From Mesosutterella multiformis (GTDB lineage Bacteria > Pseudomonadota > Gammaproteobacteria > Burkholderiales > Burkholderiaceae_F): 64,000 bases of DNA. Below are positions 17,884-28,214 of the stretch, piece after piece. The translations under genes were made by a program, and so were the position numbers. How positions within the stretch are numbered: position 1 is the stretch's first letter; every line of letters starts with the position of its first letter. The notes beneath the pieces are model-generated. The model did not search any database. It worked only from the letters and a program-made list of their open reading frames with translations, and was not told the origin of the DNA. The stretch covers positions 248,001-312,000 of the forward strand of contig NZ_BGZJ01000001.1 of the NCBI RefSeq assembly GCF_003402575.1, in the 5' to 3' direction.

Positions 17884-20037
17884 TCAGGCCTGCTGAATGT
17901 CAGAGCCTTCCTGAGCGGCGCGCTTCTCATCATTGATGAGCGCCTTCATGGACAGACGCACACGGCCCTTTTCGTCAGCCTCGATCACCTTCACGCGGAC
18001 CTTCTGGCCTTCCTTCAGGTAATCGGTGACCTTGTCAACGTGGACATTCGCGATCTGCGAGATGTGGAGCAGACCGTCCTTGCCCGGGAGGAGCTGGACG
18101 ATAGCGCCGAAGTCGAGAATGCGGGTGACCGTGCCTTCGTAGATCTGGCCCACTTCGACTTCCGCCGCGATTTCCTCAATACGGCGCTTCGCTTCTTCAG
18201 CCTTCGCGGTATCCGCGGACGAAATCGTCACGGTGCCGTCTTCCTCGACGTCGATCTTGCAGCCCGTTTCCTCAACGAGACCGCGGATCACGGAGCCGCC
18301 CTTGCCGATCACGTCACGGATCTTCTCCGGATTGATCTTCACGGTGATCATGCGGGGAGCGTAGGTGGAAAGCTCACGCTTTTCGCTGCCGACCGCTTCC
18401 TTCATGAGGCCGAGGATGTGCATACGGCCGTCGTGAGCCTGCGCGAGCGCGAGCTTCATGATGTCCTCAGTGATGCCGTCGATCTTGATATCCATCTGGA
18501 GGGCGGTCACGCCGTCTTCCGTACCGGCAACCTTGAAGTCCATGTCGCCGAGGTGGTCTTCGTCACCGAGAATGTCGGTGAGAATGGCGAACTTGTTGTC
18601 TTCCTTGATGAGGCCCATGGCCACACCGGCAACGAGGCCCTTCAGCGGAACGCCGGCGTCGATCATCGAGAGGCAGCCGCCGCAGACCGAAGCCTGGGAG
18701 GAGGAGCCGTTCGATTCGCAGATTTCAGACACGACACGGATCGTGTACTGGAAATCGTCGTAATCCGGAAGCACAGCGGCGAGCGCGCGCTTCGCGAGAC
18801 GGCCGTGGCCGATTTCGCGGCGCTTCGGGGAGCCGATACGGCCGGTTTCGCCGGTCGCGAACGGGGGCATGTTGTAATGGAAGATGAAGCGGTCGCGGCT
18901 CTCAGCGGTGAGGCCGTCGATGATCTGCTCATCCTGCTTCGTGCCGAGCGTCGTGAGGGCGAGAGACTGCGTTTCGCCGCGGGTGAAGAGCGCGGAACCG
19001 TGGGTGCGCGGAAGGACGCCCATGCGGATTTCGATCGGACGCACCGTACGGGTGTCGCGGCCGTCAATACGGGGCTCGCCGCGGAGAATACGGTCACGCA
19101 CAAGGTGCGCTTCCATTTCAAACAGAATGCCGTCCACTTCGTTCTGATCGAACGTGGGTTCGGCGCCGGCGGCCTCAGCGTCCTTCTTCAGCGTCTCATG
19201 CACGAGTTCGTACACGGCGCGGATCTTCTCGGAACGGGGCTGCTTCTGGCGGATATCGTAGGCGGCCTTGAGACCGTCGAAAGCGAGTTCGCGGATACGG
19301 GCAATGAGAGCCTCGTTCTTCGCGGGCGGCTGCCAATCCCAGGCGGGCTTGCCGGCTTCTTCAACGAGGCTGTTGATCGCTTCGATCGCGACCTGCATCT
19401 GCTGGTGGCCAAAGCTCACAGCGCCGAGCATCACATCTTCCGGCAGACGGTCGGCTTCAGACTCCACCATCAGCACGGCGCGGGACGTACCGGCAACGAC
19501 GAGGTCGAGCTTGGAATCCGCCATCTGGGAGACGTGCGGGTTGCAGACATACTGGCCGTTGATGTAACCAACGCGGCAGCCGGCGATCGGGCCCTTGAAG
19601 GGGATGCCGGAAATCTGCAGAGCGGCGGAAGCGCCGAGCATGGCGGGGATGTCCGGATCCACTTCGGGGTCAGCGGACACGACCGTGCAGATCACCTGCA
19701 CTTCGTTATAGAAGCCATCCGGGAAAAGCGGGCGGATCGGGCGGTCGATGAGGCGCGAGGTCAGCGTCTCGTGTTCAGACGGACGGCCTTCACGCTTGAA
19801 GAAGCCGCCGGGGAAACGGCCGGCCGCGTAAGCCTTCTCAACATAGTCAACGGTGAGCGGGAAGAAGTCCTGGCCTTCCTTCGCTTCCTTCTTCGCGACA
19901 ACAGTGGCGAGCACCACGGTGTCGCCCATCTGCACGACGCAGGCGCCGGAGGCCTGGCGGGCCACTTCACCGGTCGTGAGCGTAACGTCGTTGTCGCCGA
20001 AACGGAAAGTCCGGGAGACCTTATTGAACATTGTCAT
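17884..20037 (-). CDS. pnp: Polynucleotide phosphorylase
   Basis: PNPase degrades RNA 3' to 5' by phosphorolysis and is a core part of the RNA degradosome with RNase E (also encoded in this window). The 717-residue product has two RNase PH domains, the second with the [11 protein letters not shown] active-site loop. A KH domain ([20 protein letters not shown], about residues 560-579) and a C-terminal S1 domain ([20 protein letters not shown], about 625-644) follow. The ATG at 20037 is followed by a second at 20031; either is possible, and AAGGA lies about 13 bases before the first. It follows rpsO with a structured 275-base gap, the standard rpsO-pnp arrangement in which RNase III processing and autoregulation act on the leader. 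Confidence 0.97.
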   Translation of the reverse strand: MTMFNKVSRTFRFGDNDVTLTTGEVARQASGACVVQMGDTVVLATVVAKKEAKEGQDFFPLTVDYVEKAYAAGRFPGGFFKREGRPSEHETLTSRLIDRPIRPLFPDGFYNEVQVICTVVSADPEVDPDIPAMLGASAALQISGIPFKGPIAGCRVGYINGQYVCNPHVSQMADSKLDLVVAGTSRAVLMVESEADRLPEDVMLGAVSFGHQQMQVAIEAINSLVEEAGKPAWDWQPPAKNEALIARIRELAFDGLKAAYDIRQKQPRSEKIRAVYELVHETLKKDAEAAGAEPTFDQNEVDGILFEMEAHLVRDRILRGEPRIDGRDTRTVRPIEIRMGVLPRTHGSALFTRGETQSLALTTLGTKQDEQIIDGLTAESRDRFIFHYNMPPFATGETGRIGSPKRREIGHGRLAKRALAAVLPDYDDFQYTIRVVSEICESNGSSSQASVCGGCLSMIDAGVPLKGLVAGVAMGLIKEDNKFAILTDILGDEDHLGDMDFKVAGTEDGVTALQMDIKIDGITEDIMKLALAQAHDGRMHILGLMKEAVGSEKRELSTYAPRMITVKINPEKIRDVIGKGGSVIRGLVEETGCKIDVEEDGTVTISSADTAKAEEAKRRIEEIAAEVEVGQIYEGTVTRILDFGAIVQLLPGKDGLLHISQIANVHVDKVTDYLKEGQKVRVKVIEADEKGRVRLSMKALINDEKRAAQEGSDIQQA

Positions 20038-20236
20038 ATTGACTGTATTCCTTAGAGAAGTTTTCCTTTCGCCTGACAGGTCAGCCTATGTCGTGACGGC
20101 ACGCTGCGGCATGGATTCCCTCTTCGCCAGAGGTCCGGGGCCCTCTGCCCGGATGTCCTTCAGACGCTTTCTGAAGGGATCCATGTCGCAACGCGCGAAG
20201 CCATCAGCGCCTGCCGGATAAGAAAAACACTTTTAT

Positions 20237-20285
20237 TAAAAGAAAACTGCGGCCCGCTCAGGTAAAAACTTGAGCAGAACCGCAG
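20237..20285 (-). terminator. Terminator/attenuator hairpin after rpsO
   Basis: On the reverse strand CTGCGG (20285-20280) pairs with CCGCAG (20252-20247), with a second inner helix GCTCA/TGAGC, followed by TTTTC. It lies 28 bases after rpsO and before pnp, as in other proteobacteria where read-through continues into pnp. Confidence 0.75.
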
Positions 20286-20312
20286 CCATCGAACCATACT
20301 GCAGATGCAAAA

Positions 20313-20576
20313 TTACTTGCGCAGACCCAGAGAGTCGATCAGCTTGCGATAGCTCTCAACGTTGGTACGCTTCAGGTAATCGAGCAGCTTGCGGCGGCGG
20401 GACACCATCATGAGCAGGCCGCGGCGGGAGTGGAAGTCCTTCGAGTGGGTCTTGAAGTGCTCGGTCAGGCCATTGATACGGGCCGTGAGAAGAGCAACCT
20501 GAACCTCGGGAGAACCGCTGTCGCCTTCAGCGCGCTGATACTGCTTGATGATTTCCTGCTTGTTGATTTCAGACAT
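20313..20576 (-). CDS. rpsO: 30S ribosomal protein S15
   Basis: Primary binder of 16S rRNA helices 20-22 in the 30S platform. The 87-residue product has the expected [20 protein letters not shown] (about residues 18-37), the [16 protein letters not shown] segment containing the conserved His/Asp/Ser RNA contacts, and the basic [14 protein letters not shown] stretch. Its length is within two residues of the E. coli protein. It is followed by pnp in the same direction. S15 commonly regulates its own translation through the leader. Confidence 0.98.
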   Translation of the reverse strand: MSEINKQEIIKQYQRAEGDSGSPEVQVALLTARINGLTEHFKTHSKDFHSRRGLLMMVSRRRKLLDYLKRTNVESYRKLIDSLGLRK

Positions 20577-20735
20577 TTGTCTAACCTTAAAAAATAAAAC
20601 GAGCGATTACAGGTGTTAGAACCTGCATCGTGGAAAGCGCTGATTGTAGCGCAAAAAGAAAGTTTCCGCAGAGAGCGGCGGGGCGGCTCTCTCCTTCTTC
20701 CCTCCCCGCTCGCTGACGCGGAAACCCTTCTTCTC

Positions 20736-22286
20736 TTACGGAGTCGGAACCGCGCCGATCTGCGCGTTCACCGGATCCGCCTTCTTCAGTTTGTTGAGCG
20801 CCGCGATATAGGCCTTGGCACTCGCCGCAATAATATCAGGATCGGCTCCGACACCGTTCACGACACGGCCGTCGCAGGAAAGACGCACGACGACGTCGCC
20901 GATCGCTTCACTCGTCCCCGTGATCGCGTTGACGGAGTAGAGATCAAGCCGGGCGCCTGACTTCACGTGCGCCTCAATCGCCTTGAAGACCGCGTCGATC
21001 GGACCGTTGCCGTAGGCTTCGGTCGTGATCTCGCCGCCCCCTTCCGTCATCACCACTTTCGCGTGCGGCCGCTCGCCCGTCTCGGACTTCTGATCGAGGC
21101 TCACAAAGCCGTAGTAGTTATTCATCGGGTGGGAGCCTGACGGCGCGAAGAGCGACTGGATGTCCTCATCAAAAATCTCGCTCTTCTTATCCGCGAGGTC
21201 CTTGAAGCGGAGGAACGCCTCATTGATTTCCACTTCGCTCGTCACCGGAATGCCGAGCTCCTGGATACGCTGCTTAAAGGCGTTGCGGCCGGAGAGCTTC
21301 CCGAGCACGATGCGGTCCTTCGACCAGCCCACATCTTCAGCCCGCATGATTTCGTACGTCTGGCGGGCCTTGATGACGCCGTCCTGATGGATACCGGACG
21401 CGTGGGCGAAAGCGTTCGCGCCGACGATCGCCTTATTCGGCTGCACCGGGAAACCGGTGACAGAAGAGACGAGTTTCGAGGTCGGCACGAGTTCCTTCGT
21501 GTTGATCCGGGTTTCGAGCTTAAAGTAATCGGGACGCGTCTTCACCGCCATCACGACTTCCTCAAGCGCGCAGTTGCCGGCGCGCTCTCCAAGGCCGTTA
21601 ATCGTGCACTCGAGCTGCCGCGCACCGCCGACCAGGACGCCTGAAAGCGAATTCGCGGTCGCCATGCCGAGGTCATCGTGGCAGTGCACGGACCAGATCG
21701 CCTTATCTGAATTCGGGACGCGAGTGCGGATATCGAGGATGAACTGCCCGAAGAGCTCAGGGATCGCGTAACCCACCGTGTCCGGGAGGTTGATCGTTGT
21801 GGCGCCGGCCTTGATCGCCTCTTCGCAGATCCGGGCGAGGAACGCCGGATCGCTACGGGACGCGTCCTCAGCCGAGAACTCCACATCATCCGTGTATTCA
21901 CGGGCGAGCTTCACGGCCTTCACGGCACGCTCCACCACCTGATCCGGCGTCATATGAAGCTTCATCTCCATATGAATCGGGCTCGTCGCGATGAACGTGT
22001 GGATACGCTTCCGCGCAGCGCCCTTGATCGCTTCGCCGGCGCGCTCAATATCGCGCTCAACCGCGCGGGAGAGTGAGCAGACGGTCGACTCCTTCACGAG
22101 CGAGCTGATCCGCTGGATCGCGAGGAAATCGCCGACCGACGCCGCAGCGAAACCCGCCTCAATCACGTCGACCCCGAGACGCTCCAGCTGCTGCGCGATG
22201 CGGACTTTTTCGTCCCCGGTCATCGTTGCGCCAGGGCTCTGCTCGCCGTCGCGAAGGGTCGTGTCAAAAATTACAAGCTGGTCCAT
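20736..22286 (-). CDS. leuA: 2-isopropylmalate synthase
   Basis: Condenses acetyl-CoA with 2-ketoisovalerate in the first committed step of leucine synthesis. The 516-residue product has the DRE-TIM metallolyase signatures: [17 protein letters not shown] at residues 6-22, [16 protein letters not shown] with the metal-binding His pair, and [21 protein letters not shown]-terminal LeuA allosteric domain follows from about residue 390. Length and domain order fit the 500-520-residue LeuA type. It is not in an operon with other leu genes; rpsO lies downstream on the same strand 159 bases away. Related citramalate or homocitrate synthases share the catalytic motifs, but the full-length match to the short LeuA type favours leucine. 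Confidence 0.94.
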   Translation of the reverse strand: MDQLVIFDTTLRDGEQSPGATMTGDEKVRIAQQLERLGVDVIEAGFAAASVGDFLAIQRISSLVKESTVCSLSRAVERDIERAGEAIKGAARKRIHTFIATSPIHMEMKLHMTPDQVVERAVKAVKLAREYTDDVEFSAEDASRSDPAFLARICEEAIKAGATTINLPDTVGYAIPELFGQFILDIRTRVPNSDKAIWSVHCHDDLGMATANSLSGVLVGGARQLECTINGLGERAGNCALEEVVMAVKTRPDYFKLETRINTKELVPTSKLVSSVTGFPVQPNKAIVGANAFAHASGIHQDGVIKARQTYEIMRAEDVGWSKDRIVLGKLSGRNAFKQRIQELGIPVTSEVEINEAFLRFKDLADKKSEIFDEDIQSLFAPSGSHPMNNYYGFVSLDQKSETGERPHAKVVMTEGGGEITTEAYGNGPIDAVFKAIEAHVKSGARLDLYSVNAITGTSEAIGDVVVRLSCDGRVVNGVGADPDIIAASAKAYIAALNKLKKADPVNAQIGAVPTP

Positions 22287-22384
22287 TCAGAACCTCCAAT
22301 CAGGTGTTTTCAGGAGCTTTCTCCGGGAACCCGCTCCGGATCCGTCTCCGTTTGGTTATTGAAAATAACAATATCACGCACATA

Positions 22385-22420
22385 TGAAAAACGCCCAATT
22401 CCGGGTTGGGAATCAGGCGT
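22385..22420 (-). terminator. Terminator downstream of the first nhaD gene
   Basis: On the reverse strand ACGCC-TG-ATTCC pairs with GGAAT-TG-GGCGT across a short loop (positions 22420 to 22391) and is followed by a T-run at 22391-22387. It lies between the nhaD pair and leuA. Confidence 0.8.
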
Positions 22421-22424
22421 ATGT

Positions 22425-22498
22425 GAGAGGCTCTCTTCTCGTGAGGGATGCGGGCGTGTGACACTGCGCCCGCGTCCGATACTGACGCAGAGCCTCTC
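22425..22498 (-). other. Nested inverted repeats directly after nhaD, possible structured 3' RNA
   Basis: Outer arms of 10 bases (22425-22434 and 22489-22498, GAGAGGCTCT and its complement) enclose inner arms of 7 bases (22450-22456 and 22467-22473, GCGGGCG and its complement). The outer repeat begins two bases after the nhaD stop and precedes the terminator, so the mRNA would end in a double-stem structure. No function is known to me. Confidence 0.55.
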
Positions 22499-22499
22499 C

Positions 22500-23927
22500 T
22501 TACATTAGGAATAGCCAGTCGATAAAGATGAAGGTAGGAACGAGGATTCCCACGCTCCAGGCCATGTAGCCGAAGAACGACGGCATTGCGACACCGCGGT
22601 CCTTCGCGATCGACACCACCATGAAGTTCGGGGCGTTGCCGATATAGGTGTTCGCGCCCATGAAGACGGAGCCAAGCGAAATCGCGAGAAGCGTCGCAGC
22701 GCCCTGCGTCATGAGGGCTCCGGCATCACCCCCCGCGAGGTTGAAGAACGCGAGGTAGGTCGGCGTGTTATCGAGGAAGGACGAGAGCGCGCCGGTAATC
22801 CAGAAGAAGACCGAGTTATTCATCGTGCCGTCCGCGTTCGTCACCATCGCGACGAGCGGTGCGAAGGGACCCGCGGCCCCCGCCTTCAGCATCGCGAGCA
22901 CCGGCCCCATGCAGACGAAGATCCCTGCAAAGAGCTTGGCCACTTCAAAAATCGGTTCCCACGAGAACTGATTCATCTTCCGCACTTCTTTCGGCGTGAG
23001 GACGATGGAGGCGATCCCGCAGAGAAGGAAGATCGTGTCGCGCGCAATGCTTTGGCCGGTGAGCGTCACGCCGAGGAACGACACTTCAATCCCCGACTTC
23101 CAGACGCCCGACATCAGCACCGCGAGAATCACAATCGCAAGCAGCATGAAGTTCACGCCGCCCCGGATCTGGATCGATGCTTTTTCGCCGTGCACGGTGT
23201 CCAGTGCCGGAGCGCCGTTCGGATGCTCTTTCTTCCAGAAGACCGTATCGATGATGAGGTAAAGGACGGAAAGGATCCCGACCGTAGTCACCATCGGGAG
23301 GAGCGTATGCTCCGCGGTCCAGAAGAAATCAACGCCTCTCAGGAACCCCATGAAGAGCGGCGGGTCGCCGAGCGGCGTGAGGGAACCGCCGATATTCGCG
23401 ACGATAAAGATGAAGAACACAAACGTATGCACGCGGTACTTCCGGTGCTCGGTCGCCTTGAGAAGCGGACGGATCAGGAGCATCGCGGCGCCCGTCGTTC
23501 CCATGATGTTCGCGAGCGCCGCGCCCACGATAAAGAACGCGAGGTTTCCGACCGGGCGGCCCGAGAAGCTTCCCTTGATATGAATGCCGCCCGCGACCAC
23601 GAAGAGCACGCCGACAAAAAGAATGAACGGGATAAAGTCGCCCACGATCGCTTCATTCAGAAGCACCGCGCTTTCATGCACGCCGAACACCGCAGCGAGC
23701 GGCACCATGGCGAGAGCCGCCCAGGCGAGCGACACCTTGCCGTAGTGGTGATGCCAGAAATTCGGAAGCAGCAGCGGAAAAATCGCGATCGAGAGCAGAA
23801 TGCCCGCGAAGGGCACTGCCCAGATCAGCGAAAACTCCGTGCCATGGCCTTCAGAGGCGTAAGCCGCTGCCGGCGCGAGGGCCGAGGCCAGGGTGACGAG
23901 AATTCCCGTCCAGTTCTTGTAAGTCAT
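22500..23927 (-). CDS. nhaD: NhaD-type sodium:proton antiporter, copy 1
   Basis: Member of the NhaD/ArsB/CitMHS ion-transporter superfamily, expected to exchange Na+ for H+ across the inner membrane. The 475-residue product has a signal-like N-terminus ending PAAAYASEG and then about a dozen hydrophobic segments. Conserved NhaD stretches include LNEAIVGDFIPFILFVGVLF, NLAFFIVGAALANIMGTTGA and GGSLTPLGDPPLFMGFLRGV. The start is the ATG at 23927 with the ribosome site TGAGGAGCGATTGA. The neighbouring upstream gene (24087-25514) is a close full-length relative of the same length, and the two share the same leader sequence, so they arose by tandem duplication. Function is by family; other anions or cations remain possible. 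Confidence 0.87.
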   Translation of the reverse strand: MTYKNWTGILVTLASALAPAAAYASEGHGTEFSLIWAVPFAGILLSIAIFPLLLPNFWHHHYGKVSLAWAALAMVPLAAVFGVHESAVLLNEAIVGDFIPFILFVGVLFVVAGGIHIKGSFSGRPVGNLAFFIVGAALANIMGTTGAAMLLIRPLLKATEHRKYRVHTFVFFIFIVANIGGSLTPLGDPPLFMGFLRGVDFFWTAEHTLLPMVTTVGILSVLYLIIDTVFWKKEHPNGAPALDTVHGEKASIQIRGGVNFMLLAIVILAVLMSGVWKSGIEVSFLGVTLTGQSIARDTIFLLCGIASIVLTPKEVRKMNQFSWEPIFEVAKLFAGIFVCMGPVLAMLKAGAAGPFAPLVAMVTNADGTMNNSVFFWITGALSSFLDNTPTYLAFFNLAGGDAGALMTQGAATLLAISLGSVFMGANTYIGNAPNFMVVSIAKDRGVAMPSFFGYMAWSVGILVPTFIFIDWLFLM

Positions 23928-23999
23928 TCAATCGCTCCTCAGAGGTTCTGATTTGGGTTTCTTCTAGGGGAGTGAAGCTAAAAATTAACTCCAACAGGT

Positions 24000-24050
24000 A
24001 AAAAAAATGAGAAGGCGGCTGGCGGGGTTACCGCCTGAGCTGCCTTCTCA
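24000..24050 (-). terminator. Terminator between the two nhaD genes
   Basis: A long stem built on TGAGAAGGC (24008-24016) and GCCTTCTCA (24042-24050), with more pairing inside, is followed on the reverse strand by a run of seven Ts. It separates copy 2 from copy 1, so copy 1 probably has its own promoter in the short gap to 23927. Confidence 0.88.
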
Positions 24051-24086
24051 GTATCCTACAGGTTTATGCAGCCCTCATGCAGACTT

Positions 24087-25514
24087 TTACATGAGGTATA
24101 GCCAGTCGATCAGGAGGAAAGTCGGGATCAGGATCCCAACGCTCCAGGCCATGTAGCCAAAGAACGACGGCATCTTCACGCCGCGGCTCTGGGCAATCGA
24201 GAGCACCATGAAGTTCGGCGCGTTGCCGATATAGGTGTTCGCGCCCATGAAAACAGAGCCGAGCGAAATGGCGAGCAGCGTCACCGCGTCCGCTCCCATC
24301 AGCACAGTCGGATCACCGCCCGCGAGGTTAAAGAACGCGAGGTAGGTCGGCGTGTTGTCAAGGAACGAGGAGAGAGCGCCGGAGAGCCAGAAGAAGGCGG
24401 AATTGTTAAGCGTTCCGTCCGAGTTCGAGACGAGCGCGACGAGCGGCGCGAAAGCGCCCGAGGACCCTGCCTTCAGCATGGCGAGCACCGGCCCCATGCA
24501 GACGAAGATGCCGGCGAAAAGCTTCGCCACTTCAAAAATCGGATCCCAGGAGAACTGGTTCTTCTCGCGGACCTCTTTCGGGGTCAGGATGAGAGAGGCG
24601 ATGATGCAGAGGACGAAAAGCGCGTCGCGGGCCATCCCCTGACCGGTGAGCGTCACGCCGAAGAACGTGATGGAGAAACCGGACTTCCAGACACCGGAAA
24701 GCAGCACCGCGCCGATCACCACTGCGAGGATCATGAAGTTGATGCCGCCGCGGATCTGAATCGCGGCCTTTTCACCGCGCTTCGTATCCACGATCGGAGC
24801 GCCGTTCGGATGCTCTTTCTTCCAGCAGATGCTGTCGATCACGAGGTAAACAACGGAGAGAATGCCGATCGCGGTAAGCATCGGGATCAGCGTATGCTGC
24901 GCTGTCCAGAAGAAACTCACGCCGCGCAGGAACCCCATGAAGAGCGGCGGGTCGCCCAGCGGCGTAAGCGAGCCGCCGATATTCGCCACCATGAAGATGA
25001 AGAAGATGAACGTGTGCATCCGATACTTGCGATGCTCCGTCGCCTTGAGAAGCGGACGGATCATCAGCATCGCGGCACCCGTCGTTCCCATGATGTTCGC
25101 GAGCGCCGCGCCCGTGATAAGGAACGCGAGGTTTCCGACCGGGCGGCCGGTGAAGTTCCCGCTGATATGAATGCCGCCGGCCACGACAAAGAGCGTGCCG
25201 ACGAAAAGAATAAACGGAATGAAGTCACCCACCAGCGCTTCATTCAGGGCGACGATACCGTTATGAAGCCCGAAAGCGAGCGAGAGCGGAATAATCGTCA
25301 CTGCGGCCCAGGCAAGCGAGACCTTGCCGAAGTGGTTGTGCCAGAAATCCGGGAAGATCAGCGGCACGAGCGCGATGGAAAGAAGAATGCCGGCGAACGG
25401 AATCGCCCACACGATGGACAGATCGGATCCCTGCATCTCAGATGCGTGGGAGACTGCCGGCATGATCGCGGCCATCAGGGGCAGCGCGTATCGAGCCAGT
25501 CTTTGTAACAACAT
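24087..25514 (-). CDS. NhaD-type sodium:proton antiporter, copy 2
   Basis: A 475-residue paralog of the gene at 22500-23927, colinear from end to end, with the same conserved blocks (LNEALVGDFIPFILFVGTLF, GAALANIMGTTGAAMLMIRP, GGSLTPLGDPPLFMGFLRGV). I place the start at the ATG at 25514, six bases after GAGGAG; an in-frame TTG three bases earlier is too close to that site. The N-terminal signal-like segment (LPLMAAIMPAVSHAS) differs clearly from that of copy 1, as do the mid-protein loops, so the copies have diverged and may differ in affinity or regulation. A strong terminator follows. A recent gene-conversion event is unlikely given the many substitutions. Confidence 0.87.
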   Translation of the reverse strand: MLLQRLARYALPLMAAIMPAVSHASEMQGSDLSIVWAIPFAGILLSIALVPLIFPDFWHNHFGKVSLAWAAVTIIPLSLAFGLHNGIVALNEALVGDFIPFILFVGTLFVVAGGIHISGNFTGRPVGNLAFLITGAALANIMGTTGAAMLMIRPLLKATEHRKYRMHTFIFFIFMVANIGGSLTPLGDPPLFMGFLRGVSFFWTAQHTLIPMLTAIGILSVVYLVIDSICWKKEHPNGAPIVDTKRGEKAAIQIRGGINFMILAVVIGAVLLSGVWKSGFSITFFGVTLTGQGMARDALFVLCIIASLILTPKEVREKNQFSWDPIFEVAKLFAGIFVCMGPVLAMLKAGSSGAFAPLVALVSNSDGTLNNSAFFWLSGALSSFLDNTPTYLAFFNLAGGDPTVLMGADAVTLLAISLGSVFMGANTYIGNAPNFMVLSIAQSRGVKMPSFFGYMAWSVGILIPTFLLIDWLYLM

Positions 25515-25787
25515 CAATCGCTCCTCAGGTGAGTTCTGAAACTCTCTCGGGCCACACGCGCTGTCAGGGGTGTGACCGGGACAGTTTGCAGACGCCTCTC
25601 CGGGCGACTTTCAGTGGCGAGACAGCATTTCGATTGTAACGAAAGTTTTTCGCACTGAAAGTATGTTTTACATGAAATTTCCGGCTCATGCAAAAGAAAT
25701 TCAGGACCTTTCCAGTTTTTTGGGTCTACAAAAAAGGACCGGCTGAAAAGCCGGTCCTTCTGTTTCTGGTCGGAAACCACAGGCGTC
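25515..25787. other. Intergenic region upstream of the nhaD pair
   Basis: This 273-base region holds the nhaD copy 2 leader on the reverse strand and, at its right end, the pncB terminator. Short open frames here have no family features. The part around 25620-25680 is AT-rich compared with its surroundings and is a likely promoter region. Confidence 0.45.
25729..25760 (-). terminator. Terminator of pncB
   Basis: A perfect 10-bp stem (25734-25743 with 25750-25759; arms AAGGACCGGC and GCCGGTCCTT) has a 6-base loop, followed on the reverse strand by T-rich sequence. It lies 28 bases after pncB. Confidence 0.9.
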
Positions 25788-26990
25788 TTACTTCGACGCG
25801 GGAGACGCCGGTTCTCTCGGATCCAGCCCGAAAACCTGACGGAGGTAAGCGAGATACGTCGGATCCTCGCACATGCCCTTTTCAGGCGTATCCGAGATCT
25901 TCGCGACAGGCTGACCGTTCGCCTCAATCATCTTGATCACGATGTTGAGCGGCTGCGGACCCACGTCATTCATGAGGTTTGTCCCGATCCCAAAGGAAAG
26001 GCGGATACGGTGCTTGAAGTGACGGTAGAGATCGAGCGTCTTCGGGATATTGAGGGAATCTGAGAAGATCAGCGTCTTGCTCTTCGGGTCGCACTTATTC
26101 GCGGCGTAATGCTTGATCATCGCTTCGCCCCAGACAAACGGATCGCCGGAATCGTTCCTCGCGCCATCGAAAAGCTTGCAGAAATACATGTCGAAGTCTT
26201 TCAGGAACGGCTTCAGACCGTAGACATCCGACAGCGCGATCCCGAGGTCTCCCCGGTACTCCTTCGCCCACATATCGAAACCGAACGTCTGGCTGTCGCG
26301 GAGTCGGGGGCCGAGCGCCTGGCAGGCCTGAAGGTATTCGTGCGCCATCGTTCCCATCGGCGTGAGGCCGAACTTCTTCGCGAAGAACACATCACTCGTC
26401 CCGGCGAAGTGGCTACCGAGCGTATCCGACATGTAGCGGATCACATACTCCTGCCACGCGCGGGAGAAGCGGCGCCGGGCCCCGAAGTCTGAAATAAAGA
26501 GCCCGTCGTTATCCGGTTCCTCAAGCACCATGCGGCACTTTTCCTCGAGCCTCCGGCGGCCTTCCGCGAACCCATCCATCGGGTCGTGATGCCGGAAATA
26601 GACTTCGCTCACAATCGCGAGCACCGGGATCTCAAAGAGAATCGTGTGGAGCCAGGGGCCCTCGATCGAAATATCGATGCCGCACTCATAGTCATCGCTC
26701 GCGGTGACCGTGATGTACTTCCGCTTCAGGTGGAAGAGGCTCAGAAAATCGACAAAGTCGCGCCGGATATAGCGAAGGCCCGCGAGATACTCAAGCTCAC
26801 TCTCAGGGAACTTGAGGCTGCAGAGATGATCGATCTCTTCATTGATTTCGCGGAGGTAAGGCCGGAGATCCACTCCGTGGTTCCGGCACTTGAACCGATA
26901 GCGCACAATGGCGCCGGGGAACTGATGCAGCACGCACTGCATCATCGTGAACTTATAGAGGTCCGTATCAAGGAGCGACTCGATAATCAT
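25788..26990 (-). CDS. pncB: Nicotinate phosphoribosyltransferase
   Basis: Converts nicotinate and PRPP to nicotinate mononucleotide in the Preiss-Handler salvage route to NAD. The 400-residue product opens [20 protein letters not shown], the standard PncB start, and keeps the [14 protein letters not shown] and [20 protein letters not shown] blocks. The His in TMAHEYLQA is expected to be the residue phosphorylated during the cycle. [20 protein letters not shown] and the phosphate-binding [13 protein letters not shown] follow near residues 335-347. Length fits the proteobacterial form. It is a single gene with its own terminator. Confidence 0.96.
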   Translation of the reverse strand: MIIESLLDTDLYKFTMMQCVLHQFPGAIVRYRFKCRNHGVDLRPYLREINEEIDHLCSLKFPESELEYLAGLRYIRRDFVDFLSLFHLKRKYITVTASDDYECGIDISIEGPWLHTILFEIPVLAIVSEVYFRHHDPMDGFAEGRRRLEEKCRMVLEEPDNDGLFISDFGARRRFSRAWQEYVIRYMSDTLGSHFAGTSDVFFAKKFGLTPMGTMAHEYLQACQALGPRLRDSQTFGFDMWAKEYRGDLGIALSDVYGLKPFLKDFDMYFCKLFDGARNDSGDPFVWGEAMIKHYAANKCDPKSKTLIFSDSLNIPKTLDLYRHFKHRIRLSFGIGTNLMNDVGPQPLNIVIKMIEANGQPVAKISDTPEKGMCEDPTYLAYLRQVFGLDPREPASPASK

Positions 26991-27176
26991 CCTTTCTCCT
27001 CCCCCGCTCTGGGGGCTATTAATCCGGCAGCCTCCGGAAGAGTTCAGCGCGCTGAAGACACTTCCGGAGCGTTTCTATCTTTCCTACGCATTGTCGCACA
27101 GCGGGCGGGACCGGGGAGGACGGACCCCGTCCCCCATTCCGGCGTCCGGCATTCTGCCTAGCGCCGGGGGCCGGAT

Positions 27177-28214
27177 TTATTCTTCCCAGTCGACGAGATC
27201 CGCGTCGGTCGCGGGAACCCGCTTTTTCGCGTCAACGTAAACCGGGTCACTCTGAAGCGACTCCATCGACTCGATCGCGCGCCGCGGCGAGAGGCGGGAA
27301 GCGCGGGCCGCGAACTGCGGCGTCGCCTTCCACTCGAGCCCCGAGAGGAGGTCGTCTGTCTGCGCAGCGTCGTTACAGAGGATCAGCGCGTCGCACCCGG
27401 CGCGCAGCGCGGCCTCAGCCCGCTGCACAATGCCGCCGAGCCCAAGCGCCCCGCCCATCGCGAGGTCGTCCGAGAAAATCACGCCCTGGAAACCGCACTT
27501 TTCGCGGAGCACATCCTGAAGCCAGCGGCTGGAGAAAGTCGCCGGAATCGCATCCACGTCCGGATACATCACGTGAGCGGTCATCACGGAGTCGAGCGCA
27601 GAGCCAAGCCACGCGTAAGGCTTCGCGTCCTGGCCAATGATTTCCGCCTGGAACCGGGTATCTTCCGGCAGCTCCTTATGGCTGTCAGCGTTCGCCCAGC
27701 CGTGCCCCGGGAAGTGTTTCCCGCAGGTCGCCATGCCGGCCGCGTGCATACCGTCAATCATCGCGAGCGCGAGTTCCGCGACCACTTTGGGGCTGCGGGA
27801 GAAAGAGCGGTGACCGATCACGCAGGAGTGACCCCAGTCGAGGTCGAGGTCCGGTGCGAAGGAGAAATCAACGCCGTGCGCGAGGAGCTCCGCCGCGAGC
27901 ACGTAGCCGTGAGACCAGGAGGCGCGGATCGCTTCCCCCGCGTCATGCTCATACATCCTGCCGTACTGGGCGAGCGCCGGAAGACGCGTGAACCCGTCGC
28001 GGAACCGCTGCACGCGGCCCCCTTCGTGGTCCACCGAAATCAGAACGCCGGGTTTCGCCTCATGAATCTCGCGGCAGAGCGCCCGGAGCTGCTCCGGGTT
28101 CTCAAAATTCCGCGTGAAGAGAATCACCATGCCAACGAGCGGCGACGCGATTCTGCGGCGGTCGTCTTCCGTGAGCGTCGTGCCGCTCACATCCATCACT
28201 ACGGGTCCCAGCAT
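27177..28214 (-). CDS. nagZ: Beta-N-acetylhexosaminidase NagZ
   Basis: Cytoplasmic glycoside hydrolase family 3 enzyme that removes GlcNAc from anhydromuropeptides during cell-wall recycling; its products can also control AmpC beta-lactamase induction. The 345-residue product has the GH3 start GPVVMDVSGTTLT, SVDHEGGRVQRFRDGFTRLP (about residues 60-79), and the catalytic KHFPGHGWANADSHKELP loop (about 161-178) with the His-Asp pair special to NagZ. It also has IFSDDLAMGGAL, with the nucleophile Asp. It is the last gene of the lepA-lepB-rnc-era-recO direction. In most relatives pdxJ and acpS lie between recO and nagZ; here they are missing. Confidence 0.95.
   Translation of the reverse strand: MLGPVVMDVSGTTLTEDDRRRIASPLVGMVILFTRNFENPEQLRALCREIHEAKPGVLISVDHEGGRVQRFRDGFTRLPALAQYGRMYEHDAGEAIRASWSHGYVLAAELLAHGVDFSFAPDLDLDWGHSCVIGHRSFSRSPKVVAELALAMIDGMHAAGMATCGKHFPGHGWANADSHKELPEDTRFQAEIIGQDAKPYAWLGSALDSVMTAHVMYPDVDAIPATFSSRWLQDVLREKCGFQGVIFSDDLAMGGALGLGGIVQRAEAALRAGCDALILCNDAAQTDDLLSGLEWKATPQFAARASRLSPRRAIESMESLQSDPVYVDAKKRVPATDADLVDWEE

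Noticed and set aside
18040-20055. 671-codon open frame antisense to pnp
   Set aside because: Its translation has no recognisable domain and is rich in His, Arg, Glu and Val, as expected from reading GC-rich codons backwards. The sense strand is an unmistakable PNPase.
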